Assembly (NCBI GenBank): GCA_037178625.1
Contig: CM074128.1
Span: 4,402,001 to 4,466,000, forward strand
Reading direction: 5' to 3'
From: Skeletonema tropicum
Taxonomy: Eukaryota > Bacillariophyta > Thalassiosirophyceae > Thalassiosirales > Thalassiosiraceae
Length of the DNA stretch: 64,000 bases
Shown here: in pieces, positions 53,701 to 64,000 of the stretch
Layout: each line of letters opens with the position of its first letter
Numbering within the stretch: position 1 is the first letter of the stretch
The notes under the pieces: generated by a model
Told to the model about the DNA's origin: nothing
The model's database searches: none
Seen by the model: the letters and a program-made list of their open reading frames with translations, nothing else
Made by a program: the position numbers and the translations under genes

Positions 53701-56522
53701 TGTGATATGTCCGATTGTTCTCCGAGTCTTCCACCCATAACCAAAATCCTTCCGCCCCTCCGTGGTAACGTGCACTCCAATTGAAAATTGGTGTCAATTC
53801 AATGCTAAACCGCAACGTGTTTTTGGTGATTGGATGGACAGTACACGTGCATTTCACTCGTGGAAGCAGGCGTATTTTCTTCTGAATGAGTGCTCCATCG
53901 CGAAAACAGTGGCACATTTGCCCAACTTCCTCTGGAACTAAATCCAACAAGGAGATCGTTTTCTCAAAGGTTGTATACCCCTCCTCAGACGAAACCTTTT
54001 CATTTTCAAGGGCGACATAAACGTTCTTCTTCAAGTCGTCGAAGGCTCTAAGTGGAGATTGGAACCACCAAAAGCGATGATCACAGCTCTTGGCAAGGCG
54101 GAGAAACTTAAGGGCAGCGGATGCATGTCCGTTCTTCAAGCACATCTCAAATAACGCCCTAGCGACACGACCCGCGTTCGATGCGATATAATTTGTATCA
54201 GAAATGAGTGTGAAGCTGTTTACTCTAGCCCTCGAGATGTAGGCCTGAAGTAAAACGTTGCATTTGCCTGAAAACTCCTCCACCGGTGCTAATATTTTCA
54301 ATGGGCACGACTCTTTCTTGATCTTGTCTACTTCTTCTAGCTCTTCTGCTCTCACCCTCACATTCTCAAACTCATCAGCACAACACATGACATGGATAAG
54401 ATCTGCATCAGTTGGTGACGACCGTTTCTTCTCGATCATATCATTAAATGTTGCAACGCTCTGATTGCGGATGTAGAAATGGGAGGCCACCCGACCTAGA
54501 TTCGTCACTGCTAAATTTCCAGAGTTGGGATTATACCGGACCATTTTTCTCTCGTCAAGAAGCTTCGCTGCTTCGATTGCCAACTCTCTGCTCCTTCCAC
54601 GCAATGTGGGGTCACTCTCATGTTGAGCTGCTCCTATACCGTAGGCCAGCGGGTTTTTACACATGCGCACAAATAAATAGGTGTACCGAATCCACTCGAT
54701 CGCCTCATTGATGTTTGACACGGTGCCGCAGACAACTTCTGCATTCAGATGATCCGCGAGTTGTTTGATAAAGTTGGATTCTATTGGGGTTGCCTTCACC
54801 AGTTTGTCTAGATATCTTGCCATGGCATCGTAGTGAGTAATGAGAGTGGCCTCACCAGAAGTATCATATTGCGGACGGCCTGCACGGCCGAAAATTTGCT
54901 GCACATCCAATATACTAAGGTCGACCAAACAACCCTTCTCGGGCATGTAAACATCGGTTCCCTTGATGACTACACTGTGTGCGGGCAAATTTATGCCCCA
55001 CGCAAGTGTGGCCGTACAGCACAAGACTTTGATTGCCCCATCATTAAACATTTGCTCCGTCAACTTTCGGTCATGACGTAACATTCCTGCGTGATGGATG
55101 CCCATCCCGTTCCCAAAATGCTCTCTAAGTTCCCTATTACGACTCTTCTCAACTCTATCCATGTAACGTGTGCGTGCCTCATTCTCGTCACCTTCCTCAC
55201 CTCCATCTCCACCCGTGAACAACCGCTCTAGCTCTCCTTCCATGGATGCGCGTTCACCTAGAGCTTTAGCTGTCGAACCCGTACCCTTTCGTGAATGAAC
55301 AAACACCATTACCTGGTGTCCAGCCTTCAACGCATCCGTTACGACTTGATAGCATACCTCATCCATCTTTTTCTCTCGCTGGAATCTATCTTTTGTTTGC
55401 ATAGTAACGCCGATAAAAGTCTGTTCGAGAGGAACCGGTCGATGCTCAGGTCCAAAGTAGAACAATCCCTTTGCCTTATCAACATGCATAAACGTCGCGA
55501 CATCTTCATAATTGGGCAACGTTGCAGATAATCCCACCAAACGCACCTGCCGTTGCGAACTCTCCACCCATCGATGCAACCGTGCCACCACACTCTCAAT
55601 AACCGCACCACGCTCATCGGCTAACAAGTGCACCTCATCAATAATCAGCAATCCACAACTCGCCCCTAAGGATCCATCACCCCCCTTTCGTGTTACCACA
55701 TCCCATTTTTCAGGAGTAGTTACCAATATATGCGCGGCATCTGCCTCGGCTCGACTTAGTTGCATATCCCCCGTCAACTCTCGTACGATAATACCCAGAC
55801 ATTTCAATTTGGATCCAAACTTTTCCACAACCTCCTGTGCCAATGCCTTCATGGGGGCAATATATACAATCTTCTTCCCCGTACTCACGGGACCATTCTC
55901 ATAAAAATAGTCTTCGTCATGATACCCGGCACCAATCAATCCTACATCCCTCAAGTGAGATACGACCGTTAACATTGCCACATTGGTCTTACCAGCTCCA
56001 GTGGGGGCACAAATCAATAAATTCTCACGAGTATTGTACGCAGCCTCAAATACGGTCGATTGCATGGGGTTCAAACTATCACACCCCTCAAATGCCAAAC
56101 GTTCATCGGAATCTTCTCCCAGAACTTCATCTAGATTAATTCGTGCGTGCAATTGCGATCGTTCTAATAGAGGAGCGGGAATAATTACCTTTTCATATTG
56201 TCCCTCCTTCACTTCTCGAATGGTACCACGGGGTAATCCTCGTTGATGTGTGTCATTGTACATACGTGTTCCCTCGGGGAGTAAATTACGTTTCATACTT
56301 TGAATTTGATGGGGTGTCATCCCGTCTAAGCCACCGATGGTATTGTATCGCATTGCCTCTTCGTTTCGTAGCATCATTTGTTGTTCCATGGCTGTCAAAT
56401 TGGATGATGATGATGATGATACATTAGTAGTAGTAGTATTGCCACTAAGGAATAACTCATCACTTTCCGTTAAAGCACCAGCATCTCTCGCCTTGGCAAT
56501 AGCCGCAGCAGCCTGTTTCATG

Positions 56523-56563
<41 letters not shown>

Positions 56564-57286
56564 TTTGACAGAGTGTGTCCCCCGTGAATTGTAATTATTC
56601 GTGCTGCTATTGCTATCAAAATTATGTTCGGCTTTGAGTGTGTTGGCTATATCAACTGCAGTGTATGCTTCTGATCTCAATGTTTGCAATTTCTGTTCAT
56701 GTTCCAATAACATCAATGAAGATGATTGTGGTGGCAGCATTTCTGATGCACCTGATGATGCAACATTGTTCACAACATCCCCCCTTTGCTCCGCCACAGC
56801 CCTCAATCCCCCCTCGGTAACACCACTGGATATAATCTCCTCAGTCCTCCCCATAACTTCAAATAATGCCTCGATACTTGATTCACCCTCTCCGAATAAT
56901 TCGAATAGTGACGATTGCAATTTGGATTCGTCATGATTTTGAGAGTAGGTGGTGATGGCGGATAGGATGGCAAGTGAGAATTGAAGTGGGGGGAGTGGTG
57001 TGGAGATTTTGGTGGAGAGATTGTACAGCCACTTGGTGGTGTCATTCGCTTTGGCGGTAGATGATGATGATGGTTCATTATTGGTGGAGGAGGTAGTGAC
57101 ATCATCTCTCTTCTGTCGTGCAGTAGTAGCCGACGATGATGATGACGCATAGTTGCGTAGCAAGGTGCAGAATGTGCTCAAGGATACTTGTGTTGCATTA
57201 TTATTACTATTCAATGTCTTTCCTTTTGTACTAGGTGCAGCCTCTCGAGATCGGGCTGTCTCTAGTGACTGGAGGATGCTCTCCAT
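50783..57286 (-). CDS. ASCC3-like double Ski2 helicase
   Basis: Single exon, 2167 residues from the ATG at 57286 (an open frame extends a further 47 codons upstream but looks like leader sequence). Two complete helicase cassettes each end in a Sec63 domain. Cassette 1 has APTGAGKTNVAML near residue 425, IIDEVHLLADERG near 549 and HHAGMLRHDR. Cassette 2 has GAPTGSGKTTVAELALL near 1310, IIDEIHLLGEERG near 1430 and LHHAGLTSKDRE. The phrase AYNTRENLLICAPTGAGKTN and the LPVRHNEEELN block favour ASCC3 over the splicing helicase BRR2. ASCC3 powers the ASC-1 complex that splits stalled ribosomes and assists alkylation repair. The first 330 residues are Ser/Thr/Asn-rich and disordered. The lack of introns over 6.5 kb contrasts with its neighbours. 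Confidence 0.92.
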
Positions 57287-57802
57287 CGTATGATGATACT
57301 TCTTTGTCTTCGTGTTGTTAACTGCTTGCTTGTGGATTGTGCATACGCATACGTGAAGCAAATTTTTGTGCGGTGGTGAAACGTGAAACGAAAAAATGAA
57401 AATGTGAGGCGAGTTTCTCCATCTCATTATCCTTACAGTCGGAGAGGGTTAATTAATTGTGTGTGGGTGTGAATGTCCGATGAGACATTCAACTAAGGGA
57501 AATGACCCCGGTAGAACCCGGTATCTGCAGAATGACCCTCGGGCTCCTGTATATACTGTTCCTGCAATGATGACATTAGCAAGGTTGAAAGCCGGCAAGC
57601 TGCAAGTTTTAGTTGCAATACCGACGCACCTTATTTGGACGCGGCTGCCGTTCTTCTGCCGTATCCAGTGACACGACGAAGGACAGCTGGAGAAATAAGA
57701 AGGCATATATGAGTGTATATGTGTATGACTTTTCTGTGAACAATCAAAAGGTTGAGATAGTAATGCACTTGTCAATACTATACACTAAACGTGAAATAGA
57801 TC
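57287..57802. promoter_or_regulatory. Divergent promoter interval
   Basis: 516 bases separate the ASCC3 and disordered-protein starts. No repeat or RNA gene was recognised. Confidence 0.45.
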
Positions 57803-58192
57803 ATGAGGATTCGCAAAATTGATTTCGATCCACCGCCACCTCCTCCACAACCACAGCAACAACATCCAGCCTATTTTGACAATTATGATATTCGAGAATA
57901 CAATCATAGCATTAGTACCATCGATGATGATGATAGTGATCGAGCGTTTATTCACGTGAACAATAACAACAATCATCATCATCATCATCATGAACACTCT
58001 AATCGTAAAGAAGAAGAGGAGGAAGTAGTCGTGCTGGGGGAAGATGATGATCAGGGCGATTGTGATGCAGTGAGCATCACTTGGTCCAATGCTCCTGGAA
58101 TTGAAGTGGACTCGCCTAAATCATATTATACCGATTATGACGTTGATGATGATGTTGAGGTGATGGATGACCCTCAACAACATCCGAATGTC

Positions 58193-58224
<32 letters not shown>

Positions 58225-61200
58225 ATACGGCAGCAGTGACAGTAATGAGGAACATGATGAAGGAGTGACAACGTGCACTACTAATAATGATACTGATAGC
58301 ACCATCAACGTTGATGATGATGATGATGATGAGGAGGAGGAGGAGGAGGATGAACAAAGCAGTGTATTTCTAAGCTGGCCACAACTACCAGAGTTGCCAG
58401 CTGATGGGACGTCATCATCATCCACCAACACTTCTTCTTTGCCACAGCACGAACTAATAAAGCAACGATGTAGTGAAAGTGTCGAATCGGAACGACCACC
58501 ACCGTTGAGGTTCCTTTGGGGACGACGAGCTTCGGATACTGATGTGGTTTTGACTGCTACTGCTACTTCTTCTTCTTCTCCATCATGTGAAAATAATGGG
58601 GTTACAAGAAGAAGAACGAATGATGAACAAAAAAATGGCAACAACAACAACAACAACAACAACAACGACAACACAAACAACAGTAATAATAATACTGCCA
58701 ATATGGACAAACAGAAATCAACGAAAGATGATGATGACTGCCTCGTACCTACAAACCAACAATGGTGGCAATTGGGCCGAAGACGAAATACCTTTGATTC
58801 CTACGCTGGTGGTGGAAGGAAAAGTTCCGCCGTTACGTCAAATATGCACAATAGTGGCAGATGGCATATCATGGAATCATTCATGAATGGGGGAGCAGAG
58901 GCTACTACGTCCTCGAGAAGTAGTAGTACCGGTGGTGCGAGAAGTAGTAGTGCGAAAAGTACTAGTACGGGCAGTGATGGTGTGAATTCAGATAGTACTC
59001 TTGTCATTGATAATAGGCACAACAACAGCAACGACAAGATGCCTCTCAGACGAGTAAGTAGTAGAAGTAGTGCTGAGAGTAATAATAGTTCGTTCAACTC
59101 TTCGGTTGATGGGGAAACAACACCAAGGCCGAGAGGAGGCCGGCAAGGGTTGCTTTCCAGACAAAAGAGTACTGGGAGTAATATATCGTACACTTCTTCA
59201 GATGACGGAGACGCAAAGTTTACAAAGAAACCTAAACAACAACAAGCGGAAAAGTGCGGAAAACAACAAGTCCTCTATCACTTCAGTTGTTGATGATGAG
59301 GTAAATGATTGGTTGTTTCCCAGGAGAGGAAGTCAGGGTGGTTCATTGAGGAATATCATGCCGCAAAAAAGCCAAGATGACGATAATGGAGTAGAAGTCA
59401 TTGTCGACAAGTTGAAGAAGAGTTCTGTAGAGATAAGTCCAATTGATCGCACTCTACTAATGGATATGGCGAGCTCGAGGAATTCGACTCGGTGGCGTAA
59501 CAAGTCAAGTATTTCAGGTGCAGTAGACGGTAATAATCCACATTACGGTGGGATGGATCTGGGGAATATCGACACTTTCCATGCAGGCAACTGAACACGA
59601 CTTTGGTCCAAACAACAGTCGATCACGACGAGAGCTGAATGACAGTTTGTGGGGTCCTCGGCACAGCGAACCTAAAATCTATTGGGATTCAGATAAAATA
59701 TCTCAAATGAAGAATGAAGGGGTGTCACTAGCAAGAGCGAAAGCGCTTGATGAAGTTTCGTCCATTGCCTCTTCGGATCATTCGGGGAAACTTACCAAGA
59801 GTAGGCACCTATCCAACAGAAGGCTGTCATTCGCGTCGTCATTCTTTGGGCGGAGTAGTGCAATAAATGAAGAGGACGATGATGATGATGATAATTGCTC
59901 GTTTCAGCCAGAAAAGGTTGTTCCTCCCTTCAAGACAGAAAGGATGGTACCCAGAACTACATCTGGTAAATTATCTTCGATGAAGAGTAGCATACGGCCA
60001 AAGGCAATGGCCATGAGTGTACCACCAAGTTTACTATCAAAGGCAAGGAGAAAATCTTCTATTGATTATGATGACTACGATGACGATGACGAAATGTACT
60101 CAGTAAAAAACCCTCTCGCAGAAGAAAATTTGAAGCACGAAAAGATCGTCAAGGAGGCAAACGAGATAATGACTAGTGTCAACAACAGCGTCATAGCAAT
60201 GGGTATGACTGCTCCATTTCGCCCGATGGAAGAGATATGTCCCATCATTTCAGAAACTTCACAAAAATCTTGGCTATCAAATGGATGCATTAAATGCTGC
60301 CATTGTCCGCACAACGAAGTCTCAAATCAGCAAGCGACAAGGTTTGAAAAAGTCGAAGTCAAAGAAATCGAAAGCATCCATCTTCAAAAGTAGCCAGTAT
60401 TCAACAGTGTCATCTGGTAATTCTCTTGCAGATAGCTCAAATCAAGGCTCAACTATGAGCATACTAAACGATAGTGAAGCCATGTCGAAATTCATACTGT
60501 CTCAGATGGCATTGCTTCAGTTGCAACAGCAAACAGGTGATGGGGCCTCGATAACTACAAATGTGACTCCACGCAGTTTTTACACCAGCTGGCTACCAAA
60601 TTACATGTGGTATCAAACAATCGCAGCAGACGCATCAAGTGTCATGAGGCCGACATCTCTATGCTCTGGTACTGGTATTACAAGAGATGAACAATATTTG
60701 AATCCTGAAATGTTGAAGGTCTTCGAGATGTTTTCAACCTATTTTGTTGGTAGTAAACATCTCTTCCAAGAAGAAGACGAAGACGACTCTGGAGCTAACA
60801 TGAGACGGTCCCATTGGATGGACACGATAGAAGAGATTGATTCGGCTGATGAAAGTAGCGAAAAATCTACTGGTTCCGATTCAGAACTTTCGGATGAGTC
60901 TGACATGGTGTATGAACTGGGTGAAGTGGGTTCGGTAAATATTGATCAGTTCGTTGATACTGAAAAGCAAATAGAGATTTTGCAAACAGTTATCAACGAT
61001 TTGCGGAAAAGCCGACTGAATGATCGCCCTTTCGTCTCAATTGAGGCTTCTGCTCCGGGACCTGCATCCAATTTGTCGGCATCAACATCGACTGATGAAA
61101 GGAACACATCAAGCCGAGATAGTAACTTGACCTCATCGACAATAACTAATGAAATGAATACTTCGGGTCGAGAATCAAACTTTACATCATCAACATCAAC

Positions 61201-61267
61201 AAACGAAATGAATGGATCGGGTCGAGATAGTAATTTCACCTCATCAACATTAACTCAAGATATATAA
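57803..61267 (+). CDS. Large disordered Ser/Asp/Asn-rich protein, model uncertain
   Basis: No family recognised. Open frames 57803-59293, about 59202-59594, about 59587-60393 and 60261-61267 follow one another in different frames but share composition. They are rich in poly-Asn, poly-Asp/Glu, RRxS/RKSS phospho-type motifs and Ser tracts. One switch is explained by a candidate 148-nt intron: donor CGA|GTAAGT at 59054, acceptor TTCTTCAG at 59201, joining MPLRR to MTETQSLQRN in frame. The later two switches have no clean intron that keeps the coding-like sequence; GAG|GTAAAT (59301) to CATGCAG (59586) and the CATCATTTCAG acceptor at 60260 are candidates. The C-terminus has an acidic SDSELSDESD stretch and three imperfect copies of SxRxSNxTSSTxT followed by NEMN or an end. 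It is either a spliced gene with retained-intron forms or one with indels. Its stop is 39 bases from that of the next, convergent gene. Confidence 0.55.
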
Positions 61268-61306
61268 AGTAAAATAATCAGTCTATATAGCATCTAAACG
61301 CTGCCT

Positions 61307-64000
61307 TTACATGTATTCAATGTGTATTTCACGTGCCTTGAAGCACAAGCCACCTTCCTCAGAGGAAGTCATTCTTTTCTGTTTCAGTTCCTCTTCTTCC
61401 CATTCTTGTTGTTGCCTCAGTAAATCTTGTTTCATTTGGGCATCCTTTTCCCTCAACTCTTTGGCGTGTTCATCAAACATCTTTCTCTCTTCCGCTCTAG
61501 ACGCTAGTGATAAACGAGGAGGACGGAAGACCACCGCACGGGCTTCGCCACTGGTGCTTTGTCTCGTGACTTTGCGGGCCTCGTACGTTGAGCGAGGGAC
61601 TGGACGAGCTTTAAAGCTCACCGTCTCTTGTGATTCTTCGGCAATCCTTTGCTTCCTCTCCATTGCAATCTCATATTGTTGTTGTGCCTTGATATGATAA
61701 GGGGTACTGCTATAATTGATCCTTGTGGCGGACGCTGAAGAAGGCAATGGTAGTGCCTTGAATTGTTTCTGCAGCTCAATCTCGTCGCTATTATTAGCAG
61801 GGGGTTCCCTCGACATGATGTTTGTCTTTGTGCTTAAAGCGAACGGTTTTGGAGTCGTCAATTTTGTTGACGAGTTTGTTAGGGGAGGATGACTACGCAA
61901 TCCATTTTTGAGATAAGCCTGTTGGCTTTCTGCAAACGTCAGGACTTTATGCCGCCTAGGTGAAGGTTGATATAAGCGGGAAGAAGGGGGCTTTACTACT
62001 GCAGGAGGACGAGGCTTAGTTTCAGGTGTTGGCAGAGCGCCATTGATTCGTGGTGGTTTTCTGTCAAGGGCTCTGAACCTCGATGGCACTTCTTTACCAT
62101 TCAATAGCCTTGCCTTGAATGGTTTGAATTGAGACATCTCTTCTTGCTCCATCTCTTCTGTTGACTTAGTCGCAGGCCTCGATGATGACATCAACTTAGA
62201 TCGTCGTACAAAAGATGGCGTTCCTGCAGCAATTATTTGATGCTCCTTCTTTTTCACCGGGCTCGGGCTGAGCTCGGGTATGAGTGACTGCCGTTTGGGC
62301 TGAGCCAACTGCTTTAATCGATCAAGTGATGCCTTTTGGGGCGCTCTCTTCTGCACTGGACTTGAAGGAGTGTTGGTGGGTACAACCGATTGTCGCCTAG
62401 GTTGAGCCAATCGACGTAGGCGATCAATTGATGCCACCTTTTTGACACCACTTTGCTTTACTGGACTGGGCTCGGGTATCATTGACCGACGACGAGGCTT
62501 CGACAGCCGTTCCAAACGTTCAACGGAATAAAATGACTTTTTCGACGCTACAGATACATCATCATTTGAAGTGCGCGCGGATATGTGTTGAGGTGCTCTC
62601 TTCTGCACTGGACTTGTAGGAGTGTTGGTGGGTACAACCGATTGTCGCCTAGGCTGAGCCAATCGACTTAGGCGATCAATTGACGCCACCTTTTTGACTC
62701 CACGTTGCTTTGCTGGACTGGGCTCGGGTATCATTGACCGACGACGAGGCTTCGACAGCCGTTCCAAACGTTCAACGGAATAAAATGACTTTTTCGACGC
62801 CACAGATGCATCATCATTTGAAGTGCGCTCGGTTTTGTTATTTTCCTTTCCATCCATCGGAGCAGCATTATTCTTCGCTCTGATTCTCGCTCTTGGCGGT
62901 CGTGTCTGTGACACTGAATCTTTCTGCCGTTGAATCATTCCACCTTTTGATGATACGCATGTTGCATTTGTCTGCGATAGCTGAGATGGTTTCAATGATG
63001 TCGCTGATGTAGATTGACGATTGCGATGTTTTGATGAAGCCGCAGATGTTGATCCAGTTTGCATTCGATTGGGAAGTTTCGGAAGTCGCGAAGTTAACTC
63101 TTTCTCAGAGCTCGTAATTTGATTCTTCGCGTCATGTTTTCCGGGATGTAAACTCTTATCAGCCGCAGAAGAATTAGTTGCAGTGTGCACAAATTCCCTC
63201 GGCGCATTCGAGGAACGCAAATCTCTGTTCGGGAAGAAATCTTCGTCGTCATCTCCCTCTTCACTTTCATACTCCTCCTCTGTCGTAGTTCCATGTGTAT
63301 CAGCAACAACCGATGGCAATTCTTCTTCTGCAATGGGCGGAGGTGACACTGCTTCCGGAGACGAATTGGGCATGAACATGCTCTCATTGAGAACACTTAC
63401 ATTCGAATTGCCAGGGCTCAATTTGGTGCGTTGAGAATCGGTGGGCGAGCTTCCCGTGACAACAACATTTGATTGGATCTTGTCTGCTGAATCGTTCACA
63501 AGAACAGAAATGGTGGGCGCATTTTCCATGGACTCGTCCAACTTATCCACAAAATTGACATCACCATTTGGTTCGACGAAATCTTCCTCTGCAAAGCTTT
63601 CCTCTGATGATTTGATGTGTTCACTGGGCAACGTCGTGTTGTCAAATGCTGATGACATTCTGCCTTCTTCTTCAGCTTGTGTATCTAAATTGATTGCGCT
63701 GGCAGCCTCGACACTGCTTTTACCATCGGCAGGTTTCAAATCATCTTCGGCATCTAAAACCAAGTGATCATTAGCAGTCTTCTCGATATCACCGAGAGAG
63801 AAATGTGCTGTTTCGAAAGTATCATTGACAAGAGAAAAAGAGTTTGATTTGTTGTCGCTAGCAATGCTATCAACAATAGTTTCTTTCTCTTCAATAACGT
63901 CTTCTTCAGTAGCGTCATGAGATTCGGGCGCTACTGAAGCAGGAACTTTCAACTCTGCCTCCAGTTTCGATTCAGCTGCCAAGAAGGCTCCTCGTAGGCA
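61307..64000 (-). CDS. TPX2-like microtubule-associated protein, 5' end outside window
   Basis: The frame is open to the window edge with no ATG before it (the first residues read CLRGAFLAAES), so the start lies beyond 64000. About 897 residues are present. The N-terminal 280 residues are acidic and disordered. Next comes a basic Ser/Pro region with tandem copies of ERLERLSKPRRRSMIPEPSP and DRLxRLAQPRRQSVVPTNTP. The C-terminal third has repeated FKA(R/L) wording (FKPFKARLL, QKQFKALPLP, SFKARPVPRSTYEARK) and a Lys/Glu coiled helix (EERKMFDEHAKELREKDAQM) ending in CFKAREIHI. The FKARPVP motif is the hallmark of TPX2-family spindle proteins, which bind microtubules and Aurora kinase. RRxS motifs fit phosphorylation by basophilic kinases. 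Family assignment is moderate; a different cytoskeletal scaffold is possible. Confidence 0.62.
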   Translation of the reverse strand, partial: CLRGAFLAAESKLEAELKVPASVAPESHDATEEDVIEEKETIVDSIASDNKSNSFSLVNDTFETAHFSLGDIEKTANDHLVLDAEDDLKPADGKSSVEAASAINLDTQAEEEGRMSSAFDNTTLPSEHIKSSEESFAEEDFVEPNGDVNFVDKLDESMENAPTISVLVNDSADKIQSNVVVTGSSPTDSQRTKLSPGNSNVSVLNESMFMPNSSPEAVSPPPIAEEELPSVVADTHGTTTEEEYESEEGDDDEDFFPNRDLRSSNAPREFVHTATNSSAADKSLHPGKHDAKNQITSSEKELTSRLPKLPNRMQTGSTSAASSKHRNRQSTSATSLKPSQLSQTNATCVSSKGGMIQRQKDSVSQTRPPRARIRAKNNAAPMDGKENNKTERTSNDDASVASKKSFYSVERLERLSKPRRRSMIPEPSPAKQRGVKKVASIDRLSRLAQPRRQSVVPTNTPTSPVQKRAPQHISARTSNDDVSVASKKSFYSVERLERLSKPRRRSMIPEPSPVKQSGVKKVASIDRLRRLAQPRRQSVVPTNTPSSPVQKRAPQKASLDRLKQLAQPKRQSLIPELSPSPVKKKEHQIIAAGTPSFVRRSKLMSSSRPATKSTEEMEQEEMSQFKPFKARLLNGKEVPSRFRALDRKPPRINGALPTPETKPRPPAVVKPPSSRLYQPSPRRHKVLTFAESQQAYLKNGLRSHPPLTNSSTKLTTPKPFALSTKTNIMSREPPANNSDEIELQKQFKALPLPSSASATRINYSSTPYHIKAQQQYEIAMERKQRIAEESQETVSFKARPVPRSTYEARKVTRQSTSGEARAVVFRPPRLSLASRAEERKMFDEHAKELREKDAQMKQDLLRQQQEWEEEELKQKRMTSSEEGGLCFKAREIHIEYM
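62341..62835. repeat. In-frame 249-base tandem repeat in the TPX2-like gene
   Basis: GCTCTCTTCTGCACTGGACTTG begins near 62343 and recurs near 62592. About 249 bases (83 codons) are repeated with few mismatches, covering the SVERLERLSKPRRR and ASIDRL units. A third, more diverged half-unit (KASLDRLKQLAQPKRQSL) follows toward 62260. Confidence 0.88.

Noticed and set aside
50783..57286. BRR2 (U5 snRNP helicase) instead of ASCC3
   Set aside because: The wording around the first P-loop (AYNTRENLLICAPTGAGKTN) and the LPVRHNEEELN block fit ASCC3 better, and BRR2's N-terminal signature was not seen.
58121..59193. Leucine/isoleucine-rich minus-strand frames that look like membrane proteins
   Set aside because: They are the antisense of Asn/Asp/Ser codon repeats (GAT, AAC, AGT), which read as Ile, Val and Leu.
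59530..59586. 57-nt intron candidate to join two frames of the disordered gene
   Set aside because: Donor and acceptor look fair, but the joined phase runs into an immediate stop.

Overview
The window looks like nuclear DNA of a stramenopile alga, most likely a diatom. This is inferred from spliced genes with short (about 57-150 nt) GT-AG introns, a typical eukaryotic housekeeping set, a short HSF-type transcription factor, low-complexity Asn/Gln/Asp/Ser-rich proteins and short convergent gene spacing. No ribosomal RNA, tRNA or CRISPR signal was recognised. I could run no homology search, so family names rest on motifs read by eye.

Layout. 1-2800 is a tandem satellite of 184-base units with a 922-base higher-order period that decays toward the first gene. 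3-7.6 kb holds a DEK_C plus two-SWIB chromatin protein, a TspO-like multi-pass membrane protein and a PPR protein whose frame is broken by a 10-base duplication. 7.6-11.7 kb is gene-poor and carries a 598-base inverted-repeat element and an 800-base fold-back element. 11.7-29.4 kb holds an EGF-domain type I membrane protein, a GCN20/ABCF3-like ATPase with a 7-nt microexon, and a 12-exon VPS13-like bridge lipid-transfer protein with an N-terminal membrane anchor and an EF-hand insert.

30-40 kb holds a candidate 2-oxoglutarate/Fe(II) dioxygenase, an unrecognised protein, a double CW zinc-finger protein, and a tandem duplication of a cobyrinate a,c-diamide synthase (CobB/CbiA). One copy is intact at 439 residues, the other is a pseudogene, and a hAT-like MITE with a perfect 8-base target duplication sits between them. 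40-64 kb holds PARN, TOP3B with a basic N-terminal extension, an HSF, SDHB, a peroxisome-type acyl-CoA dehydrogenase, an intronless ASCC3 helicase, a large disordered protein, and a partial TPX2-like protein with an internal 249-base repeat.

Genes mostly alternate in strand. Convergent pairs are very tight (25-115 bases between stops, one 255), while divergent pairs share roughly 500-750-base promoters. Several genes serve information processing (SWIB, CW, PARN, TOP3B, ASCC3, HSF, ABCF), but they form no operon-like pathway. The most unusual items are the VPS13-like architecture, the duplicated cobalamin-pathway gene, the 7-nt microexon and the repeat-family ends shared by several loci.
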